Positions 45,138-45,179 of a stretch of 45,179 nucleotides of DNA are shown piece by piece. This stretch comes from an uncultured Prevotella sp. (GTDB lineage Bacteria; Bacteroidota; Bacteroidia; Bacteroidales; Bacteroidaceae). Where the stretch lies: positions 1 to 45,179 of the forward strand of contig CAMWKM010000005.1 of assembly GCA_947174835.1 (NCBI GenBank), written 5' to 3'. Under the pieces are notes generated by a model. It saw only the letters and a list, made by a program, of their open reading frames with translations, did not search any database and was not told the origin of the DNA. The number at the start of each line of letters is the position of its first letter. The first letter of the stretch is position 1. Both the position numbers and the translations under genes were made by a program.

Positions 45138-45179
45138 ATTATTTATTTATTTTCTTTTTTTCTTTTAAAAATACAAATG

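Noticed and set aside
1-45179. CRISPR array or cas genes
   Set aside because: No regularly spaced repeat-spacer series was seen. The Cas4-like nuclease residues belong to the Dna2-like protein, with no cas1/cas2 nearby.

Overview
The window looks like a chromosomal segment of a Bacteroidales bacterium, most likely Prevotellaceae (Prevotella/Segatella-like). The evidence is: repeated Bacteroidetes-type promoters (TAnnTTTG -7 box, sometimes with TTTG 19-20 nt upstream); a three-gene frdCAB fumarate reductase; an acpP-fabF-rnc cluster; a PorZ-like type IX secretion protein with a C-terminal sorting domain; and a DUF3332 protein. The species call is inference from gene content; no rRNA is present.

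Layout. (1) 0-6.9 kb: tRNA-Arg(CCT), cysS and a U32 protein on +, facing acpP-fabF-rnc-ychF on -. (2) 7.0-14.3 kb: a MATE transporter, two adjacent superfamily 1 helicases (the second carrying a PD-(D/E)xK nuclease), a DUF3332 protein and a bidirectional terminator. (3) 14.3-16.4 kb: a secreted GH43-DUF2264 fusion without a SusC/D pair nearby. (4) 16.5-19.1 kb: a GC-rich, probably horizontally acquired module of a small HTH protein, a DUF6371/toprim-like protein and a RecA-type ATPase. It is bordered by iteron-like repeats and carries two palindromic repeats, one inside and one at the end of the ATPase gene. It resembles a plasmid or satellite replication module, but no integrase is visible. 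(5) 19.1-23.7 kb: a DMT transporter and frdCAB. (6) 23.8-30 kb: mnmG, apt, uvrC, dtd, a MazG-like gene and deoC, with two near-perfect parS centromere sites flanking apt. (7) 30-35.7 kb: a membrane protein and a polyprenyl synthase on -, then polA and an HI0933-family flavoprotein on +. (8) 35.8-44.1 kb: a tightly packed + strand run leuS-yitT-rdgB-porZ-(GT-C-like)-gtrA. (9) 44.1-45.1 kb: nadA on -, overlapping gtrA at the stop codons.

How the genes fit together. Most of the window is core metabolism and information processing: translation (cysS, leuS, tRNA-Arg, mnmG, dtd), lipid synthesis (acpP, fabF), RNA processing (rnc), DNA repair and replication (polA, uvrC, helicases), nucleotide salvage and house-cleaning (apt, rdgB, MazG-like, deoC), anaerobic respiration (frdCAB, polyprenyl synthase for quinone tails) and NAD synthesis (nadA). 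The parS pair beside mnmG suggests the segment is in the origin-proximal domain. The least ordinary parts are the 16.5-19.1 kb replication-like island with its ordered repeats, the parS pair, the GH43-DUF2264 fusion, and the PorZ/glycosyltransferase/GtrA gene string. All calls come from reading the sequence and supplied translations; no database search was run.
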